Assembly (NCBI GenBank): GCA_016987375.1
Contig: PJRA01000016.1
Span: forward strand, 1,300,397 to 1,348,055
DNA from: Brachionus koreanus
Taxonomy: Eukaryota; Rotifera; Eurotatoria; Ploima; Brachionidae
DNA length: 47,659 bases
Direction: 5' to 3'
Part shown: positions 13,289-24,905 of the stretch, in pieces
How positions within the stretch are numbered: position 1 is the stretch's first letter
Layout: each line of letters opens with the position of its first letter
Program-made: the position numbers and the translations under genes
Notes under the pieces: generated by a model
What the model was told of the DNA's origin: nothing
What the model saw: only the letters and a program-made list of their open reading frames with translations
The model's database searches: none

Positions 13289-14873
13289 TTACATGCTACG
13301 TTTTTTATATACATCTGAAAAGACGTTTGTTTTTACTTTACGTTTTTCATTTAACTTCAAATCTGAGACTTCATTCTCAAGCTCTTCTACTTTGACCTTA
13401 AGCTCGTCCAAATAATATCTGTAAAACTCAATTTCCTTAACAAAATAAATAATTATTCGAAAAAATAAATCCAGCTATCTCATCTATTAAATTACTGATT
13501 TTAGTGATATGTTATAATTTGCCATTTCTTTTAACGACTCATGCATTTCTTTCATTGCTTCCTAAATAGAAAATTATTTATTAATTTATAAATGCTAAAT
13601 AAATAGTTATTTTTTGACAATATTTTTATCAATCGATTTTTAACCACATCTACTAATAAAATAGTTTTTTTTTTTAATGATGTTGTTGTTGCAACAATTC
13701 GAAAATAAAACACTAATAAAGTATTATTTGTTCTAAATTGATTTATTAGGTCTCTTTTATTATTTTTGTTTTAAAGCCAAAATTGTAGACTTGAATTAAT
13801 AAAATAAAATTTAGACCACTCACTACGGACACATCATCAGTGACTTGTTTAATGACTTCTTGTTGATGCTGGACAATGCGATTGTGTTCACTTTTGATAA
13901 TTTCTATGAGATTGTCTCTTTCCTGATCGTGTAAATCATTATTATCAGCTAGTTTTTTTTTTAGATTATTTATTTGCAAAAGTTTTTCGGGATATTCCTG
14001 ATTTTTGTATATAGACAATCTTTTTTCTAGATCTTGCGCTTCTTTAAGCTCTTTTTCAATCTGATCCGAACTCTCCTGGTGCTCTAACATACACAAAATT
14101 TATTCAAAATATTTATTTAATTTTTTTTTTAAAGTAAAAAAACTTTTTAATTCATTTGACAGCTCTTTTTTAAGATTGACCAACTCTTTGTGCTCGTTTT
14201 CTTGTTCCTCATAGTGTTTGTCAAAAATAGTTTTTTTCACTTCCTAAATAAAATAAAATTAAAAAATATTTTTTATCTATTCAAAATCGATGTTAACTTG
14301 ATATTTTTCATATTTTCTTAGAATAACATCAACACTCTCATTGGCAGACTTTTCAGTTCTATCAATGTAATCCATGATGGCTTTGTTTTTTTCGATTAGA
14401 TCAAGTTCACGGTCTTTCAATGATGATATATACTGCTTCATGTCTTTAAAAAAAACAAATAAATTTGACAAAAAAAAATTTCAAAGTACATTTAATTCTA
14501 GTGCTTAGTAAAAATCTGTGATTTTCTTCTTCTTGGATCTGTTTTTTTGTCTTGTAAACAATTCTGTTGGGATGAACATCACTTTTTCTATGATTGCAAT
14601 ATGGCGAGCATCTCCGCTCGGGCGTATGAGATCTAGAGTTTGATTGTGACGACTTAGTGCTAACCGGAGGCAATTTGGTGCTTGTCTTGGCTTTTTCATT
14701 CGACTCTTTTTATTAATTAATTACAGAATATTACTAAATATTATGAAGTTTTATGAAGTACTGGATTTTTTTGAAGTCTCAGTAGTCTTTCGTTCCCATT
14801 GTGCGTAATCAGTATTCTTAAATGACTTAGAAAGCTCTTGATTTAAATTTTCCAAACTAATATTTTTAATCAT
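13289..14873 (-). CDS. Coiled-coil protein resembling C20orf96/DUF4618
   Basis: Seven exons on the minus strand (14873-14762, 14705-14490, 14443-14298, 14243-14144, 14083-13824, 13561-13496, 13435-13289) close exactly in frame to about 348 residues, starting MIKNISLENLNQELS and ending KKRSM. The first ~75 residues are polar and Ser/Thr-rich. From KKQIQEEENHRFLLSTRIK onward the protein is almost continuous coiled coil. The block QEYPEKLLQINNLKKKL recalls the C20orf96/DUF4618 family, whose function is largely unknown; that link rests on memory and is moderate. No transmembrane segment or signal peptide is seen. The gene is head-to-head with TGFBRAP1, its start codon 258 nt from the other gene's. 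Confidence 0.6.
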
Positions 14874-15131
14874 TTATCTTTTTCCCTTGTCTAATTCACG
14901 TCAACTTATAAAATTAAATACCAAGAGGAAAATTCAAATATTTGAATTGAGCTAAGCGTTATTTGATTAACAGGTTGCTTGGCTACAAATATTAAACAAA
15001 AGTTAATTTTGTTCTTTATTGTCCTCTTGCATAAAATTCACATGATACCTTGAATCGTCTCACTTATTTTTAAATAAATTATTCAATAAATTAATAATTT
15101 TTTTTAAACTTTTTGGCAAAATAAAACAAAG
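14874..15131. promoter_or_regulatory. Putative bidirectional promoter
   Basis: The 258 nt between the start codons of the C20orf96-like gene (minus) and TGFBRAP1 (plus) must hold both 5' UTRs and core promoters. The DNA is AT-rich. No TATA box or initiator can be singled out with confidence. Confidence 0.45.
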
Positions 15132-18100
15132 ATGAGTTCGTTGATGAAAGTGTTTGATCTTGTTCCTGTAGTTCAGCAACTTGACGGAAATTTAAGAAAT
15201 AGTCAAGTGAATATAAAATTATGTTTTTGAATACAAGTTTTGTTATAGAAAATTTTAATGTTTCACAGATTACTTGTTTTACCTATTCAAATACAATTTT
15301 GTATATTGGCACAATAGACGGGTACAATTATTTAGATTGTTATTGCTTTTTATTTCTAAAAAAGAAAAATAAAAATTCCTCTTCAGACATATACTTAGAT
15401 ATTCAATAAACAAATCGAATTATTTAGGTGAGAGTATCGGATTCAAAAGTGAACTGATTGATTCAAATTTAGTTTTACAGGTTAAGAAATTTTGAATAAA
15501 TAAAAAAAATAATGATTAAAATTTTATTTAGAAAAAAGCAATTAGTTCACTGACTGTGGTAAGCAAGCTGCAGAAAATTCTCTGTCTCTCAGATTCAATT
15601 TTGTGTCCAATTAACTTTGAAGACCTAGAAGTAGAATTTAAAAAAAAATTTAAAATTTATTCTAATCAAATTTTTTGTATTAAGCCATCGAGTACCTTTA
15701 GCATTCTTAAATCCAAAAATGTTTCCTGTTACTATTTTAATGAAAAATATATTGAAAACAACTGTGAGATTAGCATTGTAAATTAATCTAAATTGTTTTC
15801 TTAAAAATTAAACTCATAAAAATTAAATAGCTTTGTGTTTGTATACGTGGAAGAACAGTTCAAATATATTTTATTCGAGATGAAGATGTAACATTCTTTA
15901 AAGAAATTTCTTTACCAGGCTATTGTGTCCAAATGGTTAGCTAAAAATATCATGCCATGTTTCTTTTAAATAAAGGTATTTTTAGGTAATGAATCAAAAT
16001 TACATTTGTGCTGCCTGTGACAACTCATATATGATTATAAACATACTTAATTCAAAAATTCAAGTACTTTTCCCCTACAATCCAGAACAAATGGATCCAT
16101 TTATTCAGCCTTATCTACAAGTAAGCTATGAATTGAAAAAAAATATCTCATTTTTTTAAATTAGAACGAATTTTTATTAAATTGCCCGGGTGATTTGGGT
16201 ATGTTTGCTACAACAGAAGGACATACCACTCGGCCACCAGTTGCTTGGTGCCCAGATGTGATCAAATTTCAAATAATACCCCCCTATGTTCTGTGTCTGA
16301 AAAGAGACTCACAACTAAAGGTGATCAATCTCAATGATTCCAAACTTAGACAAGAAATCAATAGTTTTGACACAGTCAGACTCATAAAGCACATAAATGA
16401 AGAAAATTGTGTTCTTATTTCAAGCTTTAATGAGATATATGCATTTATTTCTTTGGGCATTGTGTGCCAGGTTGAACAGCTTTTGGATAAAAGTTTAGTT
16501 GACGATGCTTTAAATTTGTTTGAAACATCGGCTTCTTCATTTGCCGCTGATGAATTTGAAAAAGTAATTTAATCTAAATTAAAGAATTGAAATACATTTT
16601 TTTATTTTTTTCCAAAGCAAATGAAAAAAATTAAAATTAGAGCTGCGTTCATTGAATTTTTTGAAAATGACAACATTTCCAAAAGTCAAAATTTATTTAT
16701 AGAAGCAAATACTGACTATAAATTGGTATAAAAAAAAAAAAAAAAAAAATTCTGCTAAAAATAAGAATTTTTCTTAAAAGCTAGCCTTGATGATTCCTGA
16801 TCTCATTTCAAATAGTAACATAAGTGAAGAGTTATCTAAAAAATATGTTCAATACTTAAAAAATGAACAAAAACTAATCAATTTCAAGAACATGCTAATT
16901 GAATTAATGATCAAGTCAAAAACAGTGACCAAAAATGAAGAGTACACAAGTGTTCTATTGAAATTATGTGCCGAGTTGAGACACGATTTGTTAAGTTCAG
17001 CTGATTTTTACACCACTTTGCCAATTAAATTTTGCTTACAATCAATGGATATTTTGAAAGATGCCAGAAAATACCATGCGACTGCTTTAATCAAGCTGCT
17101 GGCAGGCCATCATGAAGAAGCCTTTGATATTTGGAAAGATTTAATTGAGGAAAAAACGAATGACGATAATTTTCCAGGCTTGGATTATTTAATTGAACAA
17201 TTGTCAAAATGCAATGACCATCAAGTTGTCTGGAAGTATGTTGATTGGGCAATGAAAATCGATCAAGCAAAAGCCGTACAAATATTCACAAATCGAGAAA
17301 GTGATGAACTAAACTCGGAAAGAATGCGAACTGAAATTATCATTGAAAATTTGACAAAATACAAAACGGCTTTGTTTATTTATACAGATTTTTTAGTAAA
17401 TAAAAAAAATTTAAAGGTAACAATTATTTATTTTTAATGAGCTTTTAATTAAATTGAAATTAATTTTTTTAAAAAAAGAATGAAAAATATATGACTTTAT
17501 TAATTGGAATGCATTTGGAAAAAATAATTGAATTGCTCAGAATTCCAAGCGATGAACGAGCATCCGATTGGAATAGCACGGTCGATAAAGAGAGAGAAGG
17601 CTTTCAGAATTTATTGGAAAATTCGTCCAACTTCAAAGCTCAAATGATTTTGGCTAAATTAAAAGAATTCGAAGACATACTGCAGCTGGAATGTGCTATT
17701 TTGTATGGCAAAATTGAAGAGCATGAAAAAGCTCTCAAAATATTGGTGTACAATCTTGAGGATTATGTCACAGCAATGAACTATTGTTTGAAGCATTCAA
17801 AAGAATCGATGAAAAATAGAAAAATTTTGTTTAACACTTTATTTTCCATTTATCTTAATCCTTCTTACAAGTAGCTCCGAACTATTTGATTTATATTTTA
17901 AAACTAATTTTTTTAGGGATAAAGACAAATTGCTTGTGCCAGCATTAGATTTGATGAATAGTAATTTGATAATTTATTTTGATATACCCAAGCTAATGGA
18001 AATGATTCCAAATAATTGGTCTATAAAAATTGTGGGTGAATTTTTGGCCAATGTAATGCACTATAATTTGTTTCGCAAACATTCGAAATTGGTCGAGAAA

Positions 18101-18352
18101 AATTTGGCCGTGACACACAAGGTCAATCTAAAGACCAGTTTATTTAATATTCAAAAAGAACAATTTTATATTGACGATGACAGGTAAAAGAAGCACTTTA
18201 TTTATTTATTTTAAATTTTAATTTTATTTAAATTTAGTGTTTGCTGTAAATGCCAAAAGTCTTTTGATTCGACTCTAATAATTAGACTTCCTAATGGACT
18301 ATTAATTCATAAATCTTGTAAAAATGATTCAAAAAGTCCAAGAAAAAATTAA
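15132..18352 (+). CDS. TGFBRAP1: TGFBRAP1 / Vps3-type CORVET subunit, complete
   Basis: Twelve exons (15132-15206, 15269-15321, 15387-15480, 15532-15777, 15831-15935, 15986-16120, 16165-16563, 16618-16725, 16781-17416, 17479-17870, 17917-18183, 18238-18352) join to about 874 residues, close to human TGFBRAP1 (860). The N-terminal CNH domain shows LYIGTIDGHILRYSI and GDLGMFATTEGHTTRPP. A helical clathrin/VPS repeat region follows, with the family hallmark YGKIEEHEKALKILVYNLED. The C-terminus has a small zinc-binding motif (CCKCQKSF ... LLIHKSC). TGFBRAP1 is the early-endosome-specific subunit of the CORVET tether that works with Rab5. VPS39 is the main alternative, but the CNH GLGMFATxxG block and the overall match favour TGFBRAP1. 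Introns are about 50-65 nt. AATAAA signals occur just after the stop. Confidence 0.93.
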
Positions 18353-18530
18353 ATTATTTATTTTTATTTAATCGTTTTTATGAATAAAATAAAGTTTTTA
18401 AAAAATTTTTTTAGGATAATAATTATTTTAGTAGCAAAAATATTTGTTAGTAGAGTAAGAAATAATAAAAAAAAAGTGTAAACAAAAAATGAAAAGAAAA
18501 TAAATGATCAATTAAATTTTGTTTATATAT

Positions 18531-18890
18531 TTAATTCTTTGAATCAGCTTTTTGCGGGCGTCCTGTGTCCCTTTTTTGAACTAATTGAGTTGAGTTTACA
18601 TTTACTGCTTGTAAAACTAACAAGTTATTCGATTTTGACTGAATTGTTTGAGTATTAAGTCTAATTGAGATATCAGTTTGGTTTGATGTAGTTGATGTTG
18701 AAAAAAGTTCTTGATTGATTGGACCCATTGAATTTCTTTCGAGTAAAAAGAATTGCCTTCTTTATGCGACCTTTTGAAGCTTTTTTTTCAATGCGTAAAT
18801 CTACAGCTGGAAATTGTAGGAAACTCATATTGTAACCGATACCAATTACACTTTTGGAAACAAAATTTTTCTTCCAACATGGGCATTAAT
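18531..18890 (-). mobile_element. MULE transposase C-terminal relic (SWIM finger)
   Basis: On the minus strand the reading CPCWKKNFVSKSVIGIGYNM is followed by a basic KKASKGRIKKA stretch and, after a frame change, an Asn/Ser/Thr-rich tail ending RDTGRPQKADSKN. This order (SWIM zinc finger, basic GRPKKA box, low-complexity tail, RGRP motif) matches the end of Mutator-like transposases, and it resembles the clearer copy at 44407-44930. The C-x-H end of the finger is degraded to S-K, and stops lie just upstream, so it is a fossil. Confidence 0.55.
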
Positions 18891-19305
18891 ATTTACTCAA
18901 CTAACAACACAGTTTGTTTATTACAATTATTAATTTTATGAGAATCATTCCATTCTAAAAAACTGATCAAACATGTCCCAACTAATAACTGTCAACTATT
19001 TACTGCTTATAAAATAATTAATCAATTTTATTATCTGCCATTAGAAAAATAAATTTTTTACTTGAAAAAATATTAGCCATTTTTTTTATTTAAAGATATA
19101 TAATTAAGTAAATTTTGACGGTTTCACGACCGTAAAGATCAAAATTTCCTAATTCTAAAGCAATTTTACAATTTAAAATTAACTTTTTTTTTTCACAAAA
19201 ATAATTTAACTTATGTACAGGATAAATTTTTTTATTAATTTTAAATAAATTATTACTTTTTTTTCAAAAATTAGTCAAAATTTAAATCATTTTTTTAAAT
19301 TAGGA
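18891..19305. other. Intergenic, nothing recognised
   Basis: AT-rich spacer between the MULE relic and CHMP6. The last bases before the CHMP6 ATG form a pyrimidine-poor AAATTAG, a possible 5' splice or trans-splice acceptor. No coding or repeat signal is supported. Confidence 0.4.
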
Positions 19306-20069
19306 ATGGGAATTTCTTTTGGCAAGAAAAAATCGGTGCCAGTGAGCCGTGTTACAGAACAGGACAAGGCCATTCTGGTAAATTTTCTATTGAAGCTTTT
19401 GTGTTTTCTTACCAAGAATTTTTTTGTCAGCAATTGAAACAAATGAGAGATAAGCTGAAGCAGTATAAAGTAAAAGTTGAAACTAAATTAAGCAATGAAA
19501 GAGAAATTGCCAAAGAACTTGTAAAAAATGGAAAAATTGAGTAATTTTATCAAGTAGTTTTTAATTCAATACTGATTTAAAGACGAAAGAAAAGCCAAAT
19601 TTTTATTGAAAAAAAAACGCTTTTATGAGAATAACATTGCCAAAACTGACCAAAGTCTAGATAACTTGGATCAATTAATTGCTAATTTGGAGTATACTCA
19701 AATAGAGCATAAAGTTGTTGAATGTTTAAAGGTTGGAAATGAGAGTTTGAAAAATTTGCATCAAATGCTTACCATCGATCAAATCGAAGATATAATGGAC
19801 GATACTAAAGAAGCAATTGAACACCAACGAGTAAGATTAAGTTAAATACTTTTGTTAAATTAAACGTTTTTTTTTGTTAGCAAATAGATGAATTATTAGG
19901 AAATCAATTGAACGAACAGTCTTTGGATGAAATAAATAAAGAGTTGGAAGAAATTATTTCTGATTCAATGCCAGAAGTTCCAACTCATGAAATTCAAGAA
20001 GAAAAAATCAAAGAAAAGCAAAAAGAAAAAGAACGCACAAGAGCTAAAGTTGCAGTTGAGGCTGATTAA
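19306..20069 (+). CDS. CHMP6: CHMP6 / Vps20, ESCRT-III subunit
   Basis: Exons 19306-19377, 19431-19540, 19590-19830 and 19881-20069 give about 203 residues (human 201). The start MGISFGKKK puts glycine at position 2, the N-myristoylation site of CHMP6. The Snf7 core is clear: a basic first helix (QMRDKLKQYKVKVETKL), the KAKFLLKKKRFYE segment, TQIEHKVVECLKVGNESL, and DTKEAIEHQRQIDELL. The acidic C-terminus includes PEVP, as in the human protein. CHMP6 links ESCRT-II (VPS25) to CHMP4 polymerisation on endosomes. The acceptor of exon 3 was placed at 19590 because only that joins in frame. An AATAAA lies at 20097-20102, 30 nt after the stop. It follows TGFBRAP1 on the same strand. Confidence 0.95.
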
Positions 20070-20130
20070 ATTTTTTATCTTTTTTTGATTCAAATTAATA
20101 AATTTATTATAAAAACTTTTCAGAAATTTA

Positions 20131-20537
20131 ATTGTTTATAGAAACTGTTTTTTAAATTTCAGGTATTTTGAAATTCAAATACAAACCAAACAAAATTTCT
20201 TCCTATTTTTTTATGGATCCAAATTTACTAAAATAAAATATTCTTAAGAAAATTCTGAAAAAAAGTGCAACATAGTTCATTTAAAACATAGTTTATTGAG
20301 GTAAGACATAGTTTATTGCATCTTTTAAATCTGAAATAAAATTGTTTTTGCTGCAACAAAGTATGTTGCACTTTTTCGCAGTATTTCTTTAAATATATTT
20401 TATTTTAGTAAATTTAAATCTATCAAAATAGAAAGATATTTTATTTTGTTTGCATTTGAATTTCACAATATCTAAATTTCATATCTAAATTTTATTAAAT
20501 CACAATATCTAAATTTCACTGCTTTTATATAAACAAT
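20131..20537. repeat. Long inverted repeat (foldback/MITE-like) 3' of CHMP6
   Basis: Arms at about 20131-20274 and 20362-20537 are inverted copies around an 87-nt loop. The best part is 20154-20274 against 20362-20480, including an identical 21-mer starting AAATTTACTAAAATAAAATA and an inner arm with AAAGTGCAACATA. The right arm carries an extra TATCTAAATTT duplication. The loop has two copies of ACATAGTTTATTG. No clean target duplication was found. Placement 61 nt after the CHMP6 stop means read-through transcripts would carry a strong hairpin. Confidence 0.7.
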
Positions 20538-21609
20538 AAATTTAATAAATTTTTTTTTTTGACGTAAAATCATAATTATTTTTATCATATATTTTAGAAG
20601 TTGAACGCTTCAATTGCGGACCAAAAAAAAAATTGCTAACATTTTTCTATTTTATGATAGAATGATAACGATTTATTCATCTAAAATTAATCTCAAACAT
20701 TTATAAAAATAACTTTTAAATAGATTTTTATTCAATACAATTTTTTATAAAGCATATATCAAGATTTTTAAAATACTATAAAATTTTTAAATAAAAACGA
20801 TAGTTAGATAATCTTCAAAGAAGCCAAAAAATTTGCAACACTTTTTTCAACTTCTTGAAGAAGCTAACATAGCTTTCGTTTGCCCAATAAAAAATATTTT
20901 TCTTGAGGTAAAGAATATATTGATTTTAATTGTTCGGAATAGAGTTCTGTTTTTATAGTACAAGCTCAAAGTGTATTACCTCTTGTAATTTCCACCCCAC
21001 ATTGCATCTCTTTTTTAATAAAGTGTCTTCTTTTCATTACTTACTGAGCGGGTTGAGATGGGTCCAATATCATAATTTTGAAAATAGATCCACTTCTCAT
21101 CTTCTCATCAAGTAAGGATCTGTCTGAAAAAGACTTCATCTAGAGGATCTTTTTAAAGTAGTTAACTATATATTTCAATGCATCGTTGAATACCAAAATC
21201 TTTCAAATAATGAGGAATAACTCGGCAACGTCTGTTAGCTAAGTAAATCAAATTCAAAGTGAAGACATATCATTGATTGTGATGTTTAAAGGTCATTTGA
21301 TAATTGCCAAATACCTAGCTAATCATTCTAACCAAGAATGGATGGTCTACCTGACCCATTCTTCCTTTGAAGGCTGTTGAATTTTTTAACCAATATTGTA
21401 CCTTTCTTAATTTTCTTAATTTAAAAATTTTTATTCAAAGTTTTCATTTAATAAAATATTTTTAGTGTTATTAAATTATATGATCTCCTTAAAATTTAAA
21501 AATATAAAAAAAAAGTAAACAAGTTTAATTTTTATTAACAAAATAAGATTAAATAAATGGCAAATAAAGAAAAAAATCCAATTCTACAATGCAAAAACAA
21601 TTTTTTTCT
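20538..21609. other. Intergenic with weak transposon trace
   Basis: AT-rich spacer up to the EGF-protein 3' end. The only readable content is the Tc1/mariner-like trace at 21105-21385, listed separately. A short plus-strand open frame at 20930-21115 has no recognisable features. Confidence 0.4.
21105..21385 (-). mobile_element. Possible Tc1/mariner transposase relic
   Basis: Minus-strand readings in two frames give KKFNSLQRKNGSGRPSILG, like the GRPR/K linker of Tc1-type transposases, and downstream RRCRVIPHYLKDFGIQRCIE, like the end of their paired DNA-binding domain. Several stops intervene. The match is weak and remembered; no inverted termini were located. Confidence 0.35.
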
Positions 21610-22760
21610 CTAAGCATTAATGAATTGTTCATTTTGAATAATTATTTGCTCATCCTCTAGTTTACTAAAGCCAAAGTCTTTTTGAAAACGATTTCTAGTT
21701 GAAAACGTTGATCGTCTAATACGATCCAAATCAGGTAAATGCTTAATGTTGGCCTGATGCATTGAATAATAGCAACCTACAACAAATAAACAAACAAGAA
21801 AAGTGATTGCCAATGCATATATGAAAAATTTCAACGAGCTTCTTGCTTTATAAACCGAGCTAAAAATAGCTGTGTCTTCACATTTTGTACCATTATAACC
21901 ATGTGTACAACTTGGTAAAATAAATCAAAATTAAAATTAAAAAACTTCAGTTGTAAACTACTTGCAAAAAGGCTCATTTGTCTCTTTATCAATAAGACAA
22001 GTTCCGTTGTTTAAACAAAAATTTTCACATTTGTTTATTTCACATCTATGTCCGACAAAAGGCTGTTCACATCTAAAATTATAATTTTTATTTTTAAAAA
22101 AAATAATTAAAAAATATTTCTTCTGTTTAACTTGCAAATTAAATTATCATTTTGGTGAACACATTTTCCATTATTGTTGCAATAATTCATATCACAGTCA
22201 TTGTCAGTTAAACACTGACAATTGGGGCCCATAAAACTGTGCTCAGGACATTTTTTCGCTCTGTTAAAGCATTCATCAAATTGGCATCTGTCTCCAGAAA
22301 ATCGTTCCGATTGGCATGAACAGGTTAAATTAAATTGGGATGAGGTATTTGAATTATCAGAATGATTAAATTCCGAAATAGAGCATTCCCCATTGTTGTA
22401 GCAATAATTCGAACAAATGAACAGCTCACACAGTCCTCCATTGTAATACGGATGGCACTTGCAAAGTTTCAGATTTGATCTAGTGTCTATGAGGCACGTT
22501 CCATTTTGGCATTGGTTTTCTTGCTCGTTGCATAAAGTGTATTCACAATTTTTTCCTTGAAAACCCTCCGCACATAAACAATTAAAATCTGACAAACATG
22601 ATCCATTATTCAAACAATGACACTCTTCAAGGGTTGAATTATCAGACAATGCTTGGATAAAAAAATTAATTTCTAAGATAAGAGCTTAGTTTTGGCGCTT
22701 ACCATTAGCCGCTTGATTAATTATAAACAAAGTAAATATAAATTGTTTAAATAGAATCAT
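21610..22760 (-). CDS. Type I membrane protein with EGF-like repeats
   Basis: Exons (minus) 22760-22703, 22651-22132, 22072-21962 and 21910-21610 close in frame at about 329 residues. Residues 1-18 (MILFKQFIFTLFIINQAA) are a signal peptide. About five EGF-like repeats follow, with the canonical NNGSC, QNGTC, NNGEC, NNGKC and NNGTC cores and G-x-x-C-E ends. A single membrane helix (KFFIYALAITFLVCLFVVGC) comes right after the last repeat, then a cytoplasmic tail of about 50 residues with a basic RIRRSTFSTRNR patch. The architecture resembles the juxtamembrane end of LRP-type receptors or small EGF-family ligands, but no LDLR repeats or ligand module are present, so I give no name. Head-to-head with the NXF gene (370 nt between start codons). 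Confidence 0.85.
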
Positions 22761-23130
22761 TTTTTATATTGCTGAAAATAATCTATTCAAGTAAAGAATA
22801 AAATAAAGATTAGTAGGTTTTATAAATTTGTTATTAAGGCCTGCTCAATGGGAGCAGTTTATTTGTTTAAATTAAAGAAAAGTTTATCAAAAAAAATAAC
22901 AAATTTATTACAAAAAATCATTGCATGAATTACTTAACTATTTGTAAAGTTAAAAAAGTGAAAATTTTTCAAAATAAATTATAATTTCTGATTTTTTATT
23001 TCAACATAAACTCTGCATCAATTGAAATAGCTATTATAATTTGGAAATTTCGATTCCTTACTGAATTATAAGGCTCATTCCAATTTCTAAACAAAAAATA
23101 AAATTTTATTTAAATTATATTTGATAAATA
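22761..23130. promoter_or_regulatory. Shared 5' region of EGF protein and NXF genes
   Basis: 370 nt between two divergent start codons, with no coding signal. It must hold the 5' regions of both genes. No core-promoter motif is distinctive in this AT-rich DNA. Confidence 0.4.
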
Positions 23131-24905
23131 ATGAATGCTGGTTCGGAAGAAAATCGACACAGATATCACGGAAAGCGGCGCAATGCATTTGTCGGCAACA
23201 TTCGCTACAGACCTCAACGACAAATTGAAAATGATCGAACTGACGATGGTTCAAGTAAATTCAATCTAACTTGATTAATTTTTTCAAGTCTATTCACCAT
23301 TTTTCCAGGCATTAACCGAGCTTTGCATAGCAGAATACGCGGTTCTAGTTTAAAACACCGACTTAGCAGGCCTGGATCTCAGCCTGGCTCAAACAAATAT
23401 AAAATTAGTACACATATTTTTTTAAATTAACAATAAAAATAAATTTTTAATTTTAATTTTTTTAAATCTAAGTAAGAACAATTCGCAAAGATGCAGAAGG
23501 TGATGAATTGATGGCTAATAACGAGGGAACTTCTGCTGAACTAAGTCGAGCTGACACAAGTCAATTTAGAGTTCGTAATAAGTAAATAATTTTTTAGGAA
23601 TAAAAATTAAAAATAATTTTTTTTCACCTTGTAGACAATTTAGCAGACGCATTCATAGAGACCAGGTAAAGTGTCTCATTTTTTTGGTTTATTATATGAT
23701 TTGAGTTTACTTTTTCAATTAGATAAAAGAAAAAAAATCTTATGCCATAGGCGAGAAGGAAAATGGCTACAAGCCGTTTACTCTCAGTTTTCAGAGCCAT
23801 TGTAAACTAAAGTGCATGGATCAAAACGTTTTTGATTTAATTGTCAATTTTTTGCAACAGTAAATTAGAAAAAAAATTTAATCTTTACAAAAAAAAATAA
23901 TTTTTTTTTTCCAGATACTTTAATTGTTATGATTCAAATAGAGAAGAGCTTCTGGCAGCTTATCATAAGAATTCACTATTTTCGCTCTCTTTAAACGTAA
24001 ATAGCCAAGCTTCATTTTCAAATCAAAAATTTGGCCCTTACTTTAAAGACAGCCGAAATCAAATATACATCAGTGGCAACGGTATATTGAAAATTTTTTT
24101 ACAAAAAAAAAAAATTTCATCATTTTTTTTTAATTAGAAAAATTGTTTAAAATGCTGCATTCAGGAAATTTGGATATAGTGGCATTTTTGAGCAAAATGC
24201 CCAAGACTGAACATGATTCAAATTCATTCAAATTGGACACATGTTTTTTTTCGGTATTAAATTAAATATTTTTGATTGAAATTAATTTTTTTTTCATAAA
24301 TAAATTATAGCCTAATATGATATCCTTTTCAATAACTGGTTTACTGAAAGAAGGCGAGCCTGACCAAAAAAATCGACCCTTGCGCTCCTTCCAAAGAGTC
24401 TTTGTGTGTGTGCCTACTCAGACTGGACAGTAGGACGATTTCTTAAAGCTACTTATTTGAAAAAATTAAATTTTTATATTTATATTTTAGAATGAGTATT
24501 GTAAACGAACAATATACAATTTCAAATCCGTCTAAGAGTCAATCAAAAGGTCTGAAAGCTGGAGCAATGGTCACTGAAGAAATGACCCCTGAAACAGCTT
24601 ATACAGACCCGATTTTGGCTGGTATATCCGATCCAAACCAAAGAAATAAGACTATCGAATTTTCCAAGTTTTCTAAATTAAACTACAAGTGGTCAAGAGA
24701 GTAAGCAATGTAAATTTTTAGTATACAAATAATTAAATTATTGTTTGTTAATCCAAGTTGTCTGGAGTTTTCTAATTGGGATTACGACAAAGCCATAAAC
24801 GCTTTTCAGGGATATAAAGTAAAATTTTAAAAATAAAATAATTTAAATTTAAAAAAAAATATATTTTTTTAGGACAAAATTCCCAATGAAGCTTTTTTGA
24901 CATGA
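23131..24905 (+). CDS. NXF-family mRNA exporter lacking RRM and LRR domains
   Basis: Eleven exons (23131-23254, 23309-23407, 23473-23581, 23635-23665, 23723-23859, 23915-24081, 24138-24253, 24311-24429, 24491-24700, 24758-24818, 24873-24905) join to about 401 residues; human NXF1 has 619. The first ~120 residues are basic and low complexity (RHRYHGKRRN, RALHSRIRGSSLKHRLSRPG). Next comes the NTF2-like domain that binds NXT1: DLIVNFLQQYFNCYDSNREE, PYFKDSRNQ, VAFLSKMPKTEHDSNSF and RSFQRVFVCVPTQTGQ. The TAP-C UBA-like domain closes the protein (LNYKWSRDCLEFSNWDYDKA), keeping the NWDY loop that contacts FG-nucleoporins. The RRM and leucine-rich repeats expected between the N-terminus and NTF2-like domain are missing; the introns there are only 50-65 nt and cannot hide them. 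It could be a specialised paralogue or a genuinely reduced NXF. Confidence 0.88.

Noticed and set aside
15132..18352. VPS39 instead of TGFBRAP1
   Set aside because: The CNH block GLGMFATxxG and the C-terminal match fit TGFBRAP1 better, and the length agrees.
18753..18941. 62-codon plus-strand open frame
   Set aside because: Antisense to the MULE SWIM relic, which explains its openness.
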